Below are positions 1 to 8,495 of a DNA stretch of 34,172 nt, piece after piece. Within the stretch, counting starts at the first letter, position 1; the number at the start of each line of letters is the position of its first letter. The DNA comes from Bacillota bacterium (GTDB taxonomy: Bacteria; Bacillota; Clostridia; Oscillospirales; Acutalibacteraceae), in assembly GCA_022706685.1 (NCBI GenBank), contig JAKJCA010000028.1, positions 1-34,172 of the forward strand, in the 5' to 3' direction. The notes below the pieces were generated by a model that saw nothing but the letters and a program-made list of their open reading frames with translations, ran no database searches and was not told the origin of the DNA. The translations under genes and the position numbers were made by a program.

Positions 1-81
1 AGGCCCGCTTTGCGTCTGTAGTTTTCCACAATTCTTAACTTGAATAGCTTGTGCTAACGCACATTTCCGCCATACCAAGTG

Positions 82-121
82 AAAAAAGCGCGCTGCAAAA
101 CATTATCGTTTTGCAACGCGC
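82..121 (-). terminator. Rho-independent terminator of the ftsEX operon
   Basis: Two 14-base arms (88-101 and 108-121) pair around a 6-base loop. Read on the minus strand the single imperfection is a G-U wobble, and the hairpin is followed by six T (complement of 82-87). It lies 26 bases after the glycosyltransferase stop, so it ends the minus-strand operon. The plus strand also has a short T run after the stem, so it may work in both directions. Confidence 0.9.
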
Positions 122-147
122 CCTTTTTTGCGGGCTTAAACCGCGGC

Positions 148-1107
148 TCAGCCGCCCTGCGGGGCAGCAGTGCCGGGCTCAATATTGGTTTGGCTGATGA
201 TATAAACCGGCCGGTGCTTGACTTCGAGGTATATCCTCGCCAGATATTCGCCGATGATGCCCAGCGAAAACAGGATCAGCCCCCCGATGATGAATATCGC
301 CGTGATGATGGAGGGATAGCCCGGTTCGTCGGGCCCGTAAATCAGCGTGCGTATGACGATGTAAAGCGCGTAGGCGATACCTATGCCGCTGAAAGCCATC
401 CCGGTCAGCAAAGCGATTTTCAGAGGAACGGCGGAAAACGCGATGATGCCGTCGAGGGCGTATTTCATCAGTTTGAAAAAGCTCCATTTTGTCTTGCCGG
501 CGGCGCGTTCGCGGTTGGCATGTTCAAACCATTTGGTTTTAAAACCCACCCAGCTGAAAATACCTTTGGAGAAACGGCTGTATTCCGGCAGCGAAATAAT
601 CGCGTCGACCACTTTGCGCCGCATCAGCCGGAAGTCCTGTGCGCCCTGTTCGATTTTGACGTCGACCATTTTATCGCTGATTCTATAGAAGAGCCTTGAA
701 AAGGCGCTGACGGTACTTTTTTCGCCTTTCCGGTCGACCCGCCGCGCCGCCGCGACATCGTAACCTTCTTCCAGCGCCGCGAGCATATCTGCAATCAGAT
801 CCGGCGAATGCTGCAAATCGGCGTCGATGATGCCGACATAGTCGCCGGAAGAATATTTCATGCCGGCGAGCATGGCCGCCTCCTTGCCGAAATTGCGCGA
901 GAAGGAGATGTATTTGACCCGCGCAGGGTCGCGCTGCGCAAGTTTCAGGATGACGTCCAGCGTGGCGTCGCGGCTGCCGTCGTCGACAAATATGAAGCGG
1001 AAAGCGTACTGCTTGCAGGCGTCGGCTGTCTTTGACGCCTCCGCATAAAACAGTTCGAGCACTTCCGCCTCGTTATAGCAGGGTACGATCAGATCGACAT
1101 TTTTCAT
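148..1107 (-). CDS. Family 2 glycosyltransferase, polyprenyl-phosphate sugar transferase type (GtrB/DPM1-like)
   Basis: The 319-residue product has a GT-A fold N-terminal domain with the nucleotide-binding VDDGS motif (residues 41-45) and the metal-binding D-A-D motif (95-97). Two C-terminal membrane helices follow (about 229-255 and 266-290). This architecture is that of enzymes which move a sugar from a nucleotide donor to undecaprenyl phosphate at the inner membrane face. The sugar cannot be read from sequence. I chose ATG 1107: GGGAG lies nine bases upstream of it, whereas the TTG at 1116 directly abuts that sequence. It begins five bases after the S41 stop, so it is the last gene of the ftsEX operon and probably supplies envelope glycan modification. 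Confidence 0.85.
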   Translation of the reverse strand: MKNVDLIVPCYNEAEVLELFYAEASKTADACKQYAFRFIFVDDGSRDATLDVILKLAQRDPARVKYISFSRNFGKEAAMLAGMKYSSGDYVGIIDADLQHSPDLIADMLAALEEGYDVAAARRVDRKGEKSTVSAFSRLFYRISDKMVDVKIEQGAQDFRLMRRKVVDAIISLPEYSRFSKGIFSWVGFKTKWFEHANRERAAGKTKWSFFKLMKYALDGIIAFSAVPLKIALLTGMAFSGIGIAYALYIVIRTLIYGPDEPGYPSIITAIFIIGGLILFSLGIIGEYLARIYLEVKHRPVYIISQTNIEPGTAAPQGG

Positions 1108-1112
1108 TTCAG

Positions 1113-2306
1113 TCAACTCCCACGGCTGAAATACTCGATTGCCGCTTGAACCTGCTCGTCTTCTCCGACGGGAGTCAGCGCCGGGTCCTGTGATGACGCC
1201 GCCACGGTATCCGGCCTCAGCCCGGTTGAGTCGAAAGAACCGCCAGAATAAGTGATAATCAAGCCGACCGAAAGCCTGACGGCGCCGCCGTCGCGGAGTT
1301 CGAACGTCTGCTGCAGTTTACCCGAGCCCGCCGTATCGACGCCGATCAGATACGCCTTGCCGAAATCCCTCAAATCGGCGGCGAACAGTTCCGCGCCTCC
1401 GGCGGTATTTCCGTTGACGAGCAGGGCTATCGGCAGGGCGGTCTCGTCGGAATCTGTCACAAAGGTGGCGATATCCTTCCCGCCGGCGTCGACCGCCTTC
1501 GCGGCGGGTATGCCGCCGGTCGCGGCCGGCACAAAAACGTCCAGGGCGGCGACGGCGCTGTCGATGCTGCCGGATTCCGCCGAGCGCACGTCGATGACCA
1601 GGGTTGCGGCGCCTTGTTTTTCAAGGTCCTCGACCGCTTCTTTGAGCTGTTTTGCCGTATTTTCGTAAAAAGCGAGGATTTTGATGTAGCCGGTCGCGCC
1701 GTCCAGCATCTGATAGGTCACCGTGCCGGCGGAATAACCGCGCGTGACCTGCACCGTGTTGCGCTTGTCCCCCCGGGTGTAGGTGACGTCCACGCTGGTT
1801 AATTTTCGCCCTTCCAATTCCCCGAACAACTGCCCGGCGTTTTTTTCGTTGACTTTTTTTCCGTCGATGGCCGTAATCAGGTCTCCCTGCGCCAAGCCGG
1901 CGTTCAGGGCGGGGGAACCGGGCAGCACGCCCGTGACGCGCAGAGCCTGCGCGGCGCTGTCATAGGCGGCCGTAATGCCGATACCCGGGAGTTTGCCTGC
2001 CAGCCGCAACTGATACTGCGCGTATTCCTCGGCGGTCATATAGACGCTGCCGTTGTCGTCGAGCCCCTCCACATAACCCGAAGCGATATGCTCGTTGAGC
2101 GTTGTCTCGTCGATTTTTCCGTAATAATGTTCGCGGATAAGCTGTCCGATTTCGTCGACGGTTTCGTTGATGACCTTTCGTTCGGAAAGACCCGCGATCA
2201 TATCGTTAAACATGTTTTTGGCAAAGGACATCGTCAGCGCGAAAGTTGCCGCCGCCGTCACGATTGCGAAGAACAGCGCCAGCCCCACGGAGATTTTTTT
2301 ATTCAT
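1113..2306 (-). CDS. S41 (carboxy-terminal-processing) peptidase homologue, catalytic dyad apparently lost
   Basis: The 397-residue product has an N-terminal membrane anchor (about 5-27), a PDZ domain (about 105-185) and an S41 protease-like domain (about 195-365). In active Ctp proteases the serine sits three residues before a conserved Glu and the lysine 25 residues further on. Here those positions are Gly303 (in NTAGGAE) and Ser328 (in TAGSGK), and the usual R-x-N-x-G-G oxyanion segment reads RSAESGS. The fold signature and PDZ domain are well kept, so this is an intact gene for a probable non-catalytic scaffold and not a decayed one. The start ATG 2306 has GGGAG six bases upstream. It lies 21 bases after the M23 gene, in the ftsEX operon. 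A shifted dyad using Lys330 cannot be excluded. Confidence 0.85.
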   Translation of the reverse strand: MNKKISVGLALFFAIVTAAATFALTMSFAKNMFNDMIAGLSERKVINETVDEIGQLIREHYYGKIDETTLNEHIASGYVEGLDDNGSVYMTAEEYAQYQLRLAGKLPGIGITAAYDSAAQALRVTGVLPGSPALNAGLAQGDLITAIDGKKVNEKNAGQLFGELEGRKLTSVDVTYTRGDKRNTVQVTRGYSAGTVTYQMLDGATGYIKILAFYENTAKQLKEAVEDLEKQGAATLVIDVRSAESGSIDSAVAALDVFVPAATGGIPAAKAVDAGGKDIATFVTDSDETALPIALLVNGNTAGGAELFAADLRDFGKAYLIGVDTAGSGKLQQTFELRDGGAVRLSVGLIITYSGGSFDSTGLRPDTVAASSQDPALTPVGEDEQVQAAIEYFSRGS

Positions 2307-2327
2307 AAGCAGCTCCCGTTCGTTTTA

Positions 2328-3674
2328 TCAGGGCATGGAAACATAGTTGAGAGGATTGACGAACTGCCCCGACGCGTTGTCGTAGACGCCGAAATGCAGG
2401 TGCGGTCCCGTGGAGTCGCCCGTGGAACCGATTTCGGCGATTTTCTGCCCTTTTTCGACATGGTCGCCGGCGGAAACCGTCAGCACACTCGCGTGGGCAT
2501 ACAGCGTCACGAGCCCGTTGCCGTGGTCGATGGTGACGTAGTTGCCGTAACTGCTGTGATAGCCGGCAATCATGACGGTGCCTCCATCCGCCGCGACGAT
2601 TTTTTTGCCGTTGCTGCCGCCGCTGACGCAGATGTCGATGCCTTTGTGCAAACGGTAATTTCCGGTATTGTAGAGGTCGCGGTAACCGAAATAGGACGAG
2701 ATATAACAGTTATTGTAAGGCACCGGCCATGCCATGCCGTCGCCCGTTTGCGGCGCGGTGCCGCCGTCCTCGTTTGTCGAGGGCACGGTCGTGGTCGCGT
2801 GGGCGCGGATATAGGCCTCGATGGCGCTGTCCGCCTTTTCCCGCTGGCTTTCATAAAAAGCGATCTGCCGGCGGTATTCTTCTGAGTTGGTATCCAGTGT
2901 GGCGAGGATTTTATTGACTTCGTTGCGCTTGGCCTCGATTTCGTTCTGCTTTTTATGTACCGCGTCGGCGCTGGTCTGCAATTCGCTCTGTTTGACGATG
3001 ACGGAGGTTCTCTCCTGCTCCACTTTTTCCTTTTTTGCGACCAGTTCCGCCTTGTCGGCGGCAAGCGCCCTGGTCAGCTCGGACAGCTCCTTTTGTTCTT
3101 TCTCCAGTTGGCGGATGAGCCTGTCGTCGTTTTCCGCGACGCGCTGCAGCAGTTCGCTCCTGGTTAAAAAGGATGAAAGGTCGTTGGAACTCAGCAGCAC
3201 CTCGAGCTCGGTGGAATTGCCCGCGATGTACGTGGCGCGCAGCCGCTCGAGAAGCAGCTGCTTGGTCGCCTCGATCTGCCGCTCTTTCTCGGCGATCTGG
3301 TCGAGGGCCTGCTGAATCCTGTCGTTGAGGACGTTAATCTCGCTTTCGAGTTTTTCAATCTGTTTGTTGAGTTCGAGCAGCTGGCCGTTTAGGATCCTTA
3401 TTTTCGCGTTCAAAGAATCGAGCTGCGCGTCCATGTTGCTGATTTGGCTGTTGAGCGCGCCAAGCCTGGACTTCTGTTCGCCGATTTGCGCGTTAAGCGA
3501 GTCGTAATCGTCCTGTTTCTGGCTCAGGGCGGCGTTGATGGAATCGAGCTCGCTCTGCATCTGGTCGAGCGTTTTTTCGGCTTGCGCGCGGAACACCGCC
3601 GAGGCGGAAAGGATCAGAGCCGCGCAGACGGCCAGCGACACCGCTTTGACGAAGGCAGACACATTATTCTTCAT
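2328..3674 (-). CDS. EnvC-like coiled-coil murein hydrolase with LytM/M23 domain
   Basis: The 448-residue exported protein has a signal peptide (about 1-32), a long coiled coil (about 33-290) rich in heptad-like Leu/Ile/Glu/Gln, a short Thr/Pro linker, and a C-terminal M23 zinc peptidase domain (about 315-440). The M23 ligands are present: His343 and Asp347 (HKGID), His394 (YAH), and His425/His427 (HLH). Unlike E. coli EnvC, whose LytM domain is degenerate, this one should cleave peptidoglycan cross-links itself. FtsEX normally controls such partners through the coiled coil. I chose ATG 3674, which overlaps the ftsX end by 11 bases and leaves a clean signal peptide; the GTG at 3686 sits too close to AGGAG. 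Confidence 0.9.
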   Translation of the reverse strand: MKNNVSAFVKAVSLAVCAALILSASAVFRAQAEKTLDQMQSELDSINAALSQKQDDYDSLNAQIGEQKSRLGALNSQISNMDAQLDSLNAKIRILNGQLLELNKQIEKLESEINVLNDRIQQALDQIAEKERQIEATKQLLLERLRATYIAGNSTELEVLLSSNDLSSFLTRSELLQRVAENDDRLIRQLEKEQKELSELTRALAADKAELVAKKEKVEQERTSVIVKQSELQTSADAVHKKQNEIEAKRNEVNKILATLDTNSEEYRRQIAFYESQREKADSAIEAYIRAHATTTVPSTNEDGGTAPQTGDGMAWPVPYNNCYISSYFGYRDLYNTGNYRLHKGIDICVSGGSNGKKIVAADGGTVMIAGYHSSYGNYVTIDHGNGLVTLYAHASVLTVSAGDHVEKGQKIAEIGSTGDSTGPHLHFGVYDNASGQFVNPLNYVSMP

Positions 3675-4578
3675 CAATTCCCGCACACTCCTGTTCTTTA
3701 AGGTATTTGCCCATCGAAAACAGGCTTCCGACCGCGCCGGCGAGGAAACCGATAATCAGGAAACCCGCCAGCAGAATATGCCAGTAGTCCGAAAACGGCA
3801 GGGCGCCGCTCCTGCCGAGGGTGGAAAGCAGTCCTTTCAACGAGCGGGACACCGCCTCGTAGACACCCCAAACGGCCAGCTCGGCCAGCAGGCCGGCCAA
3901 AACGCCCAGAATCATGCCTTCGAGCATAAACGGCCATCGGATAAACCAGCTCGTCGCCCCGACGCTCTTCATAATGCGGATTTCAAGGCGGCGGCTGAAC
4001 ATCGTGACGCGGATGGTGTTGGAGATGATGAACAGCGATACGATCAGCAGCAGCGCGATGACGCCGATACTGATGTAGGTGGCCGCGCTTTTCAGCGAAG
4101 CGAGTTTCGAGGCGAGGTCGCTGTTTTCACGCACGCGCAGCACGTTGTCGAGCTGTTCGATGTTCTTGACGGTCGTCTGGAAGTTGTTCATATCCGCGAC
4201 GGTTACCTTATAGGCGTCCGGCAGGGGATTGTCAATGCCCTCGAAAAGTTCCGCCGCGCTGCCCAGCTGGTCAATCTGCTGCTGGAAAGCTTCCTCTTTC
4301 GGCACGAACACGCAGCTTTCGACGTTGAGCAGGGCTCTGATTTCGACGCCCAGCTGCTCGGTCTGCTTGGTGGTCGAAGTGTCTTTGACAAAAACCATGA
4401 TGACGTTTTGCGCTTCGATGCTGCCGATCATCGCATTGAGGTTGGCAAAAACCAGAAAAGCGGAACCGATCATGACCAGGCAGCTGAACAGCACCGATAT
4501 CGAGGCCAGGCTCATCAGCCGGTTGTGCAGGACGTTGCGCAGGCCCTCGCGGGTCAGATAGCCGAGGCTGTTGCCCAT
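3664..4578 (-). CDS. ftsX: Cell-division ABC transporter permease-like subunit FtsX
   Basis: The 304-residue protein has the FtsX layout: a cytoplasmic N-terminus, helix 1 (about 23-46), a large extracytoplasmic loop of about 120 residues, then three helices (about 165-189, 217-240, 266-291). The cytoplasmic loop after helix 2 holds the RRLEIRIMKSVGA coupling-type segment common to this permease family. FtsX passes ATP-driven changes from FtsE to an extracellular peptidoglycan hydrolase, here most simply the M23 protein encoded next. The ATG overlaps the ftsE stop as TGATG, which implies translational coupling. Confidence 0.95.
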   Translation of the reverse strand: MGNSLGYLTREGLRNVLHNRLMSLASISVLFSCLVMIGSAFLVFANLNAMIGSIEAQNVIMVFVKDTSTTKQTEQLGVEIRALLNVESCVFVPKEEAFQQQIDQLGSAAELFEGIDNPLPDAYKVTVADMNNFQTTVKNIEQLDNVLRVRENSDLASKLASLKSAATYISIGVIALLLIVSLFIISNTIRVTMFSRRLEIRIMKSVGATSWFIRWPFMLEGMILGVLAGLLAELAVWGVYEAVSRSLKGLLSTLGRSGALPFSDYWHILLAGFLIIGFLAGAVGSLFSMGKYLKEQECAGIDEE

Positions 4579-5399
4579 CAGCGCCCACCGTCCTTTCCGG
4601 AGCCCGCGAGAAGGTCGGCCACGGGAATGTCCGTAATCTCCGTACCTTGCCGCCTTGGCAGATAGGGTTTCGGATGCGGGCCGGGCGTTTCTTCAACCGC
4701 CGGCGGTTTCGCCGGCTCGCTTGGTGCTAAACGGGCGGGGATACCGTCGGAAACGACGCTGCCGTTTTCGAGGATAATGACGCGTTTGTCGTAGCAGCGT
4801 ACCAGTGAATGTTCATGGGTGACCATGACCACCGTGGCGCCGCCCTCGTTGAGCCGCATAAACAGGTCGACGATTTCTTTGGACATCTGCGGGTCGACGT
4901 TGCCGGTGGGCTCGTCGGCGATAATCAGATTGGCGTTGTTGGCCAAAGCCCGCGCCAGCGAGACGCGCTGCTGTTCGCCGCCCGACAGCTCGTTGGGCAT
5001 GCACCGCGCCTTGGAAGACAGGCCGACCAGGCTGATGACATAGGTCACGCGTTTGCGGATGTCCTTTTCCTTTGCGCCGATGACTCTCATGGCAAAAGCC
5101 ACGTTGTCGTACACGTTCATCGACGGAATCAGGCGGAAATCCTGAAAGACAACACCCATCGTGCGCCTGAAATACGGGATTTCGCGCTTCGAAAGGGTGT
5201 TGAGATTGTATTTATTGATTTTGATGATTCCGCTGCTGGAGACCTCTTCGCGGATAATCAGTTTTAAAAAGGTGCTTTTCCCGGCGCCGGAGGCGCCTAC
5301 CACGAAAACAAACTCGCCGGGGTCGATTTTCAGGCTGACGTCTCTCAGCGCGACGGTGCCGTTCGGGTATTTCTTGGTGACGTTGATGAATTCAATCAT
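4578..5399 (-). CDS. ftsE: Cell-division ATP-binding protein FtsE with C-terminal extension
   Basis: The 273-residue ABC ATPase has Walker A (GASGAGKST, 35-43), a Q-loop (VFQDF, 84-88), the signature LSGGEQQR (138-145), Walker B (LIIADEP) and the switch His (VTHEH). FtsE is usually about 230 residues. The extra 45-50 residues after about 222 are proline-rich and then charged, with no domain I recognise. GAGGA lies upstream of the ATG at a workable distance. It is the first gene of the operon and pairs with FtsX at the membrane. Confidence 0.95.
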   Translation of the reverse strand: MIEFINVTKKYPNGTVALRDVSLKIDPGEFVFVVGASGAGKSTFLKLIIREEVSSSGIIKINKYNLNTLSKREIPYFRRTMGVVFQDFRLIPSMNVYDNVAFAMRVIGAKEKDIRKRVTYVISLVGLSSKARCMPNELSGGEQQRVSLARALANNANLIIADEPTGNVDPQMSKEIVDLFMRLNEGGATVVMVTHEHSLVRCYDKRVIILENGSVVSDGIPARLAPSEPAKPPAVEETPGPHPKPYLPRRQGTEITDIPVADLLAGSGKDGGR

Positions 5400-5414
5400 G
5401 CGGGGGATTCCTCG

Positions 5415-5458
5415 ATTTCGGTTTAATTAAAGCGTACGGTTCCAGTATAAACCGAAAT
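5415..5458. promoter_or_regulatory. 11-base inverted repeat and candidate promoter upstream of ftsE
   Basis: Perfect 11-base arms (5415-5425 and 5448-5458; one arm reads ATTTCGGTTTA) are separated by 22 bases, so the arm centres are about three helical turns apart. A TATACT -10-like hexamer on the minus strand (5449-5444) touches one arm. I found no convincing -35. The site could be an operator for the ftsEX operon or an RNA hairpin in its leader. Confidence 0.4.
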
Positions 5459-5534
5459 TCTTATAAAATGCTTGCCCGTTTCTTAAGGTTTTATTAAGTT
5501 TTTTGATACATTTGTAATATATGAATGAAAACTG

Positions 5535-6617
5535 TTAGTAGCGGACAGGTTTCGCGTCGAGGTATTTCTTGACCATCAGCGCCACTTTGAATACGATGGC
5601 GTCGTCGAACTCGCGCAGGTCGAGGCCGGTCAGCTTTTTGATTTTTTCCAGGCGGTAGACCAGAGTGTTGCGGTGCACGAAAAGTTTGCGGGACGTTTCC
5701 GACACGTTGAGGTTGTTTTCGAAGAATTTTTGGATGGTGAACAGCGTTTCCTGGTCGAGGCTTTCGATGGAGCCGCGCTTGAACACCTCGCGCAGAAACA
5801 TATCGCACAGCGTCGTCGGCAGCTGGTAAATCAGGCGGGCGATACCGAGCTTGTTGTAGCTGATGATCGTTTTTTCCCGGTCGAAAACCTTGCCGACCTC
5901 CAGGGCCACCTGCGCTTCTTTGAAGGAATAGGCGAGATCCTTGGTTTCCGACACGATCTTGCCGATGCCGACGATGGCGTGGGTGTACAGTTCGGTGTTC
6001 AGCGCGTCGCAGATCGAGCGCGCGAGTTTTTCGAGGTCGGTCGAATCGATGTTCGGCCGGACCTCCTTGACCAGCACGATATCCGTCTCGTTGATGCTGA
6101 TAACATAATCTTTCTTTTTATCGGGGAAGAGGTTCTGCACCACGTCGGGCGCCGAAACGTCATTGCGGTCGGTGATGCGGATAAGGAGCACCACGCGCGA
6201 TACGTCGTTGTTGAAACGCAGCTCGCGCGACTTGAGGTAAATGTCGCCGGGCAGGATGTTGTCGAGGATGATGTTTTTGACGAAGTTGCTGCGGTCGAAC
6301 TTCTCGTCGTACAACTGTTTGATGGAGTTGAGCGCGACGCAGCTGACTTCGGCGCAGCGGCGGGCGAAGTCGTCCTCGCCTTCGACAAAAACGGCGTATT
6401 CCGCGTGCATGGGCGAGCCGAACGCGCGGAAAGTCATTCCGCCTGCGGTGAAACTCTCGTTTCTGGTGAAGAAATCCGGCCCCGTCTCGATGACTTCGCC
6501 GATCCTGCCCAAATCGCTGCAGGAGATGACGGTGCCTTCCTCGTCGATGACGCCCAGCGTAAGCCCGACGGCATCGCGCATTTGATGGATGACGCTCTGA
6601 AAAAGTCTGTTCGACAT
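5535..6617 (-). CDS. CdaR/PucR-family transcriptional regulator (sugar-diacid recognition type)
   Basis: The 360-residue protein has an N-terminal domain (about 1-130) resembling the diacid-recognition sensor. A central GGDEF-like domain lacking the cyclase motif spans about 135-280. A C-terminal PucR-type helix-turn-helix (about 290-350) includes the stretch NLNVSETSRKLFVHRNT. Members sense small acids or sugars and switch on catabolic or transport genes. AAGGAG lies eight bases before ATG 6617. It is downstream of a GPH symporter gene on the same strand but has its own promoter 120 bases upstream. The symporter is a plausible target; the ligand is unknown. Confidence 0.85.
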   Translation of the reverse strand: MSNRLFQSVIHQMRDAVGLTLGVIDEEGTVISCSDLGRIGEVIETGPDFFTRNESFTAGGMTFRAFGSPMHAEYAVFVEGEDDFARRCAEVSCVALNSIKQLYDEKFDRSNFVKNIILDNILPGDIYLKSRELRFNNDVSRVVLLIRITDRNDVSAPDVVQNLFPDKKKDYVISINETDIVLVKEVRPNIDSTDLEKLARSICDALNTELYTHAIVGIGKIVSETKDLAYSFKEAQVALEVGKVFDREKTIISYNKLGIARLIYQLPTTLCDMFLREVFKRGSIESLDQETLFTIQKFFENNLNVSETSRKLFVHRNTLVYRLEKIKKLTGLDLREFDDAIVFKVALMVKKYLDAKPVRY

Positions 6618-6739
6618 GTCGTATACTCCTTACCCTTCTCATTGTGGCGGCGGTTGCTCGGACTTACCGCCCGGATGAAACCGGCCTTCCGCAACGGTTA
6701 CCGGCACTTGTTGGATATTATGCCAGTGTTAATGTGTAC

Positions 6740-6768
6740 ATAATAACCAATTTTATTTGCTAATGCAA
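6740..6768 (-). promoter_or_regulatory. Sigma-70-type promoter of the CdaR-like gene
   Basis: On the minus strand TTGCAT (6768-6763) and TATTAT (6745-6740) are spaced by 17 bases in an AT-rich stretch. The expected transcript starts near 6733, giving a leader of about 115 bases before ATG 6617. The rest of 6770-6908 is AT-rich and holds no gene or convincing terminator. Confidence 0.7.
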
Positions 6769-6908
6769 GCCTTTTCTCAAAAAAAATCACGAAACCATCA
6801 AAAAATATTTCGAATAACGTTACTAACAAGGCGTAATTTTATGGAATTTTCACAAAGAGCGGTTCGGTTATTCACAGAAAAAATCTTGTGATAATAGACA
6901 AAGTCTTT

Positions 6909-8399
6909 TCAACCGTCCCATGAATCGGTCCCTGCGGAAGCGTTGTACGGGTTTTCGGAGGCTTTGCGCGCGGCATTTTGTTCCCGCCGCAGGGCAAGGT
7001 CTTTCTCGACGCGCAGCTGCATCGAACGCGGATATTTCAGCGCGAGGACGGGGAGAAGATACAGCAGCGAGCCGATGGCGGGCCCGAGCATGAAAACCGG
7101 CCATATCCATTTGTTGAAAGCGTCGCTTTGCGACCGGCCGAGCTCATATTTCGACGCGTCAAAACGCAGCAGTTCGAGCACAAAGCCGGCTATTATGGTA
7201 GAAAGCGCGCCCGTAATCTTATTCTTGAAGTTCTGAAGCGAGAAAGAGATGCCTTCCGTACGGCGGCCTGTTTTCCATTCGACATAGTCAATTGAGTCGC
7301 CCCACAGGGTTGTCGTCGCGATTGCCATCATATTAAGCGGGACGCTCGCGACCGACATCATGCCGATGACGATCCAAAAACGGTTGCCCTCGTATCCGAT
7401 GAGGTATGCCGCGGCACGGAAAATGATGTTGACCAAACTGGCGAGCACGAGCACGTTTTTCATCCCGCCGAGTTTTTTCGCCGCCTTTGTGGCGAAGAAC
7501 AACGCGCCGGCGGTCGGGATCCCCAGCAGAACCTGAGAAACGGACATCATGGTCAAACCCTTGACGGTCCGGCCAAAGATCTCGACTTCCACCATATATT
7601 TGAAAAAATATTGCGGCGGGACGGTGATGCTCAGGGAATTAAGGATATTGGCGAGAATCAGCAGCAGCATGATCCGGTTCTCTTTGACCAGATGCAGGCT
7701 TTCCCGCAAAGAACCCTCGGGCGGCGGCGACGGCGTCCGTTCCCTGGCCGCGTAGGCGAAAAACGTCAGCAGGCCCCCGCCGAGCCCGCACAAAACGCCG
7801 AAGACGGCAAATACCTGCGACTGCGTCAGGCCCAGCCGCGCGCTGTTGTCGATGGCCGGCTGCAGCAGAAAACCGGGCAGAATAAAACCGGTTCCTCCGG
7901 CGATGGTAATCCACTGGACGATTCTGCCGCGTTCCGTCGAATGGGGGGACATCACGCTGGTCATGCCGTAAAGCGCCAGGTCGTGAAAGGAATACAGGAT
8001 ATCCCAGATCAGATAAAAAATGAAGACATAGGCGAACGCGGCGGTTTTCGAGGCGAAGCCGAAATTGAAAAAAATCAGCATCGAACTCAACCCGAGCGGA
8101 AGAGGCAGGATTTTCAGAAGCGGGCGCAGTTTCTCGCCGCTTTTGAAGCGGTGCCTGTCGACGACGGCGCCCGCAAGCGGGTCGTTGACGGCGTCCCATA
8201 CGCGGCAGATGCCGATGATCGTCCCGACGATGCCGGCCCCGAGATATAGCACGTCGGTGCAGTAGTACATCAGCCAGGTCGACACCATCGCGTAGATCAG
8301 TTCCTGGCCGTGAAACGCTGCCGAAAGCCGGACCAGCTCGCGGTTGGGCACCACCCGCTCCGCTTTTTCCTCCGGCGCTGTTTTTTTGAAAAATCCCAT
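6909..8399 (-). CDS. GPH-family (MFS) sugar:cation symporter
   Basis: The 496-residue membrane protein has about 12 helices. It carries the glycoside-pentoside-hexuronide hallmark WDAVNDP in the second helix region, followed by a basic loop with the D-R-x-R/K type motif (VVDRHRF), and a second-half SIDYVEWKTGRRTEG segment typical of the MelB/XynB-like group. It should import a glycoside or uronide with Na+ or H+. I chose ATG 8399 because GGAGG sits seven bases upstream; a longer upstream reading frame runs through the promoter and is rejected. The CdaR-like gene lies downstream, and a divergent FN3 protein shares the promoter region. Confidence 0.9.
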   Translation of the reverse strand: MGFFKKTAPEEKAERVVPNRELVRLSAAFHGQELIYAMVSTWLMYYCTDVLYLGAGIVGTIIGICRVWDAVNDPLAGAVVDRHRFKSGEKLRPLLKILPLPLGLSSMLIFFNFGFASKTAAFAYVFIFYLIWDILYSFHDLALYGMTSVMSPHSTERGRIVQWITIAGGTGFILPGFLLQPAIDNSARLGLTQSQVFAVFGVLCGLGGGLLTFFAYAARERTPSPPPEGSLRESLHLVKENRIMLLLILANILNSLSITVPPQYFFKYMVEVEIFGRTVKGLTMMSVSQVLLGIPTAGALFFATKAAKKLGGMKNVLVLASLVNIIFRAAAYLIGYEGNRFWIVIGMMSVASVPLNMMAIATTTLWGDSIDYVEWKTGRRTEGISFSLQNFKNKITGALSTIIAGFVLELLRFDASKYELGRSQSDAFNKWIWPVFMLGPAIGSLLYLLPVLALKYPRSMQLRVEKDLALRREQNAARKASENPYNASAGTDSWDG

Positions 8400-8440
8400 T
8401 TTCCGGCCTCCGTCGCTTCCGCCCGCGGCGCCTGGCTCGG

Positions 8441-8469
8441 TTGACTGCCATGGCGCCGTTTGATACAAT
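8441..8469 (+). promoter_or_regulatory. Promoter of the FN3-domain protein
   Basis: TTGACT (8441-8446) and TACAAT (8464-8469) are spaced by 17 bases. Transcription would start near 8476, about 36 bases before the ATG. The -10 overlaps the -10 of the opposing promoter by two bases. Confidence 0.8.
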
Positions 8470-8495
8470 GATAACCATCCGGTCCATATTGTCAA
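8468..8495 (-). promoter_or_regulatory. Promoter of the GPH symporter gene
   Basis: On the minus strand TTGACA (8495-8490) and TATCAT (8473-8468) are spaced by 16 bases, about 70 bases upstream of ATG 8399. It faces the FN3 promoter and the two -10 boxes overlap. The interval 8458-8469 / 8488-8497 is a near-perfect inverted repeat (GTTTGA..CAAT against ATTGTCAAAC), so a dimeric regulator could hold both promoters. Confidence 0.7.

Noticed and set aside
50..63. Small hairpin TGTGC-TAAC-GCACA near the window start
   Set aside because: A five-base stem with no T run or neighbouring gene in view is not enough to call a site.
6770..6908. Terminator for the symporter gene at 6909
   Set aside because: Only short stems (AGAC/GTCT and TCACA/TGTGA) are present, without a proper stem-plus-T-run arrangement.
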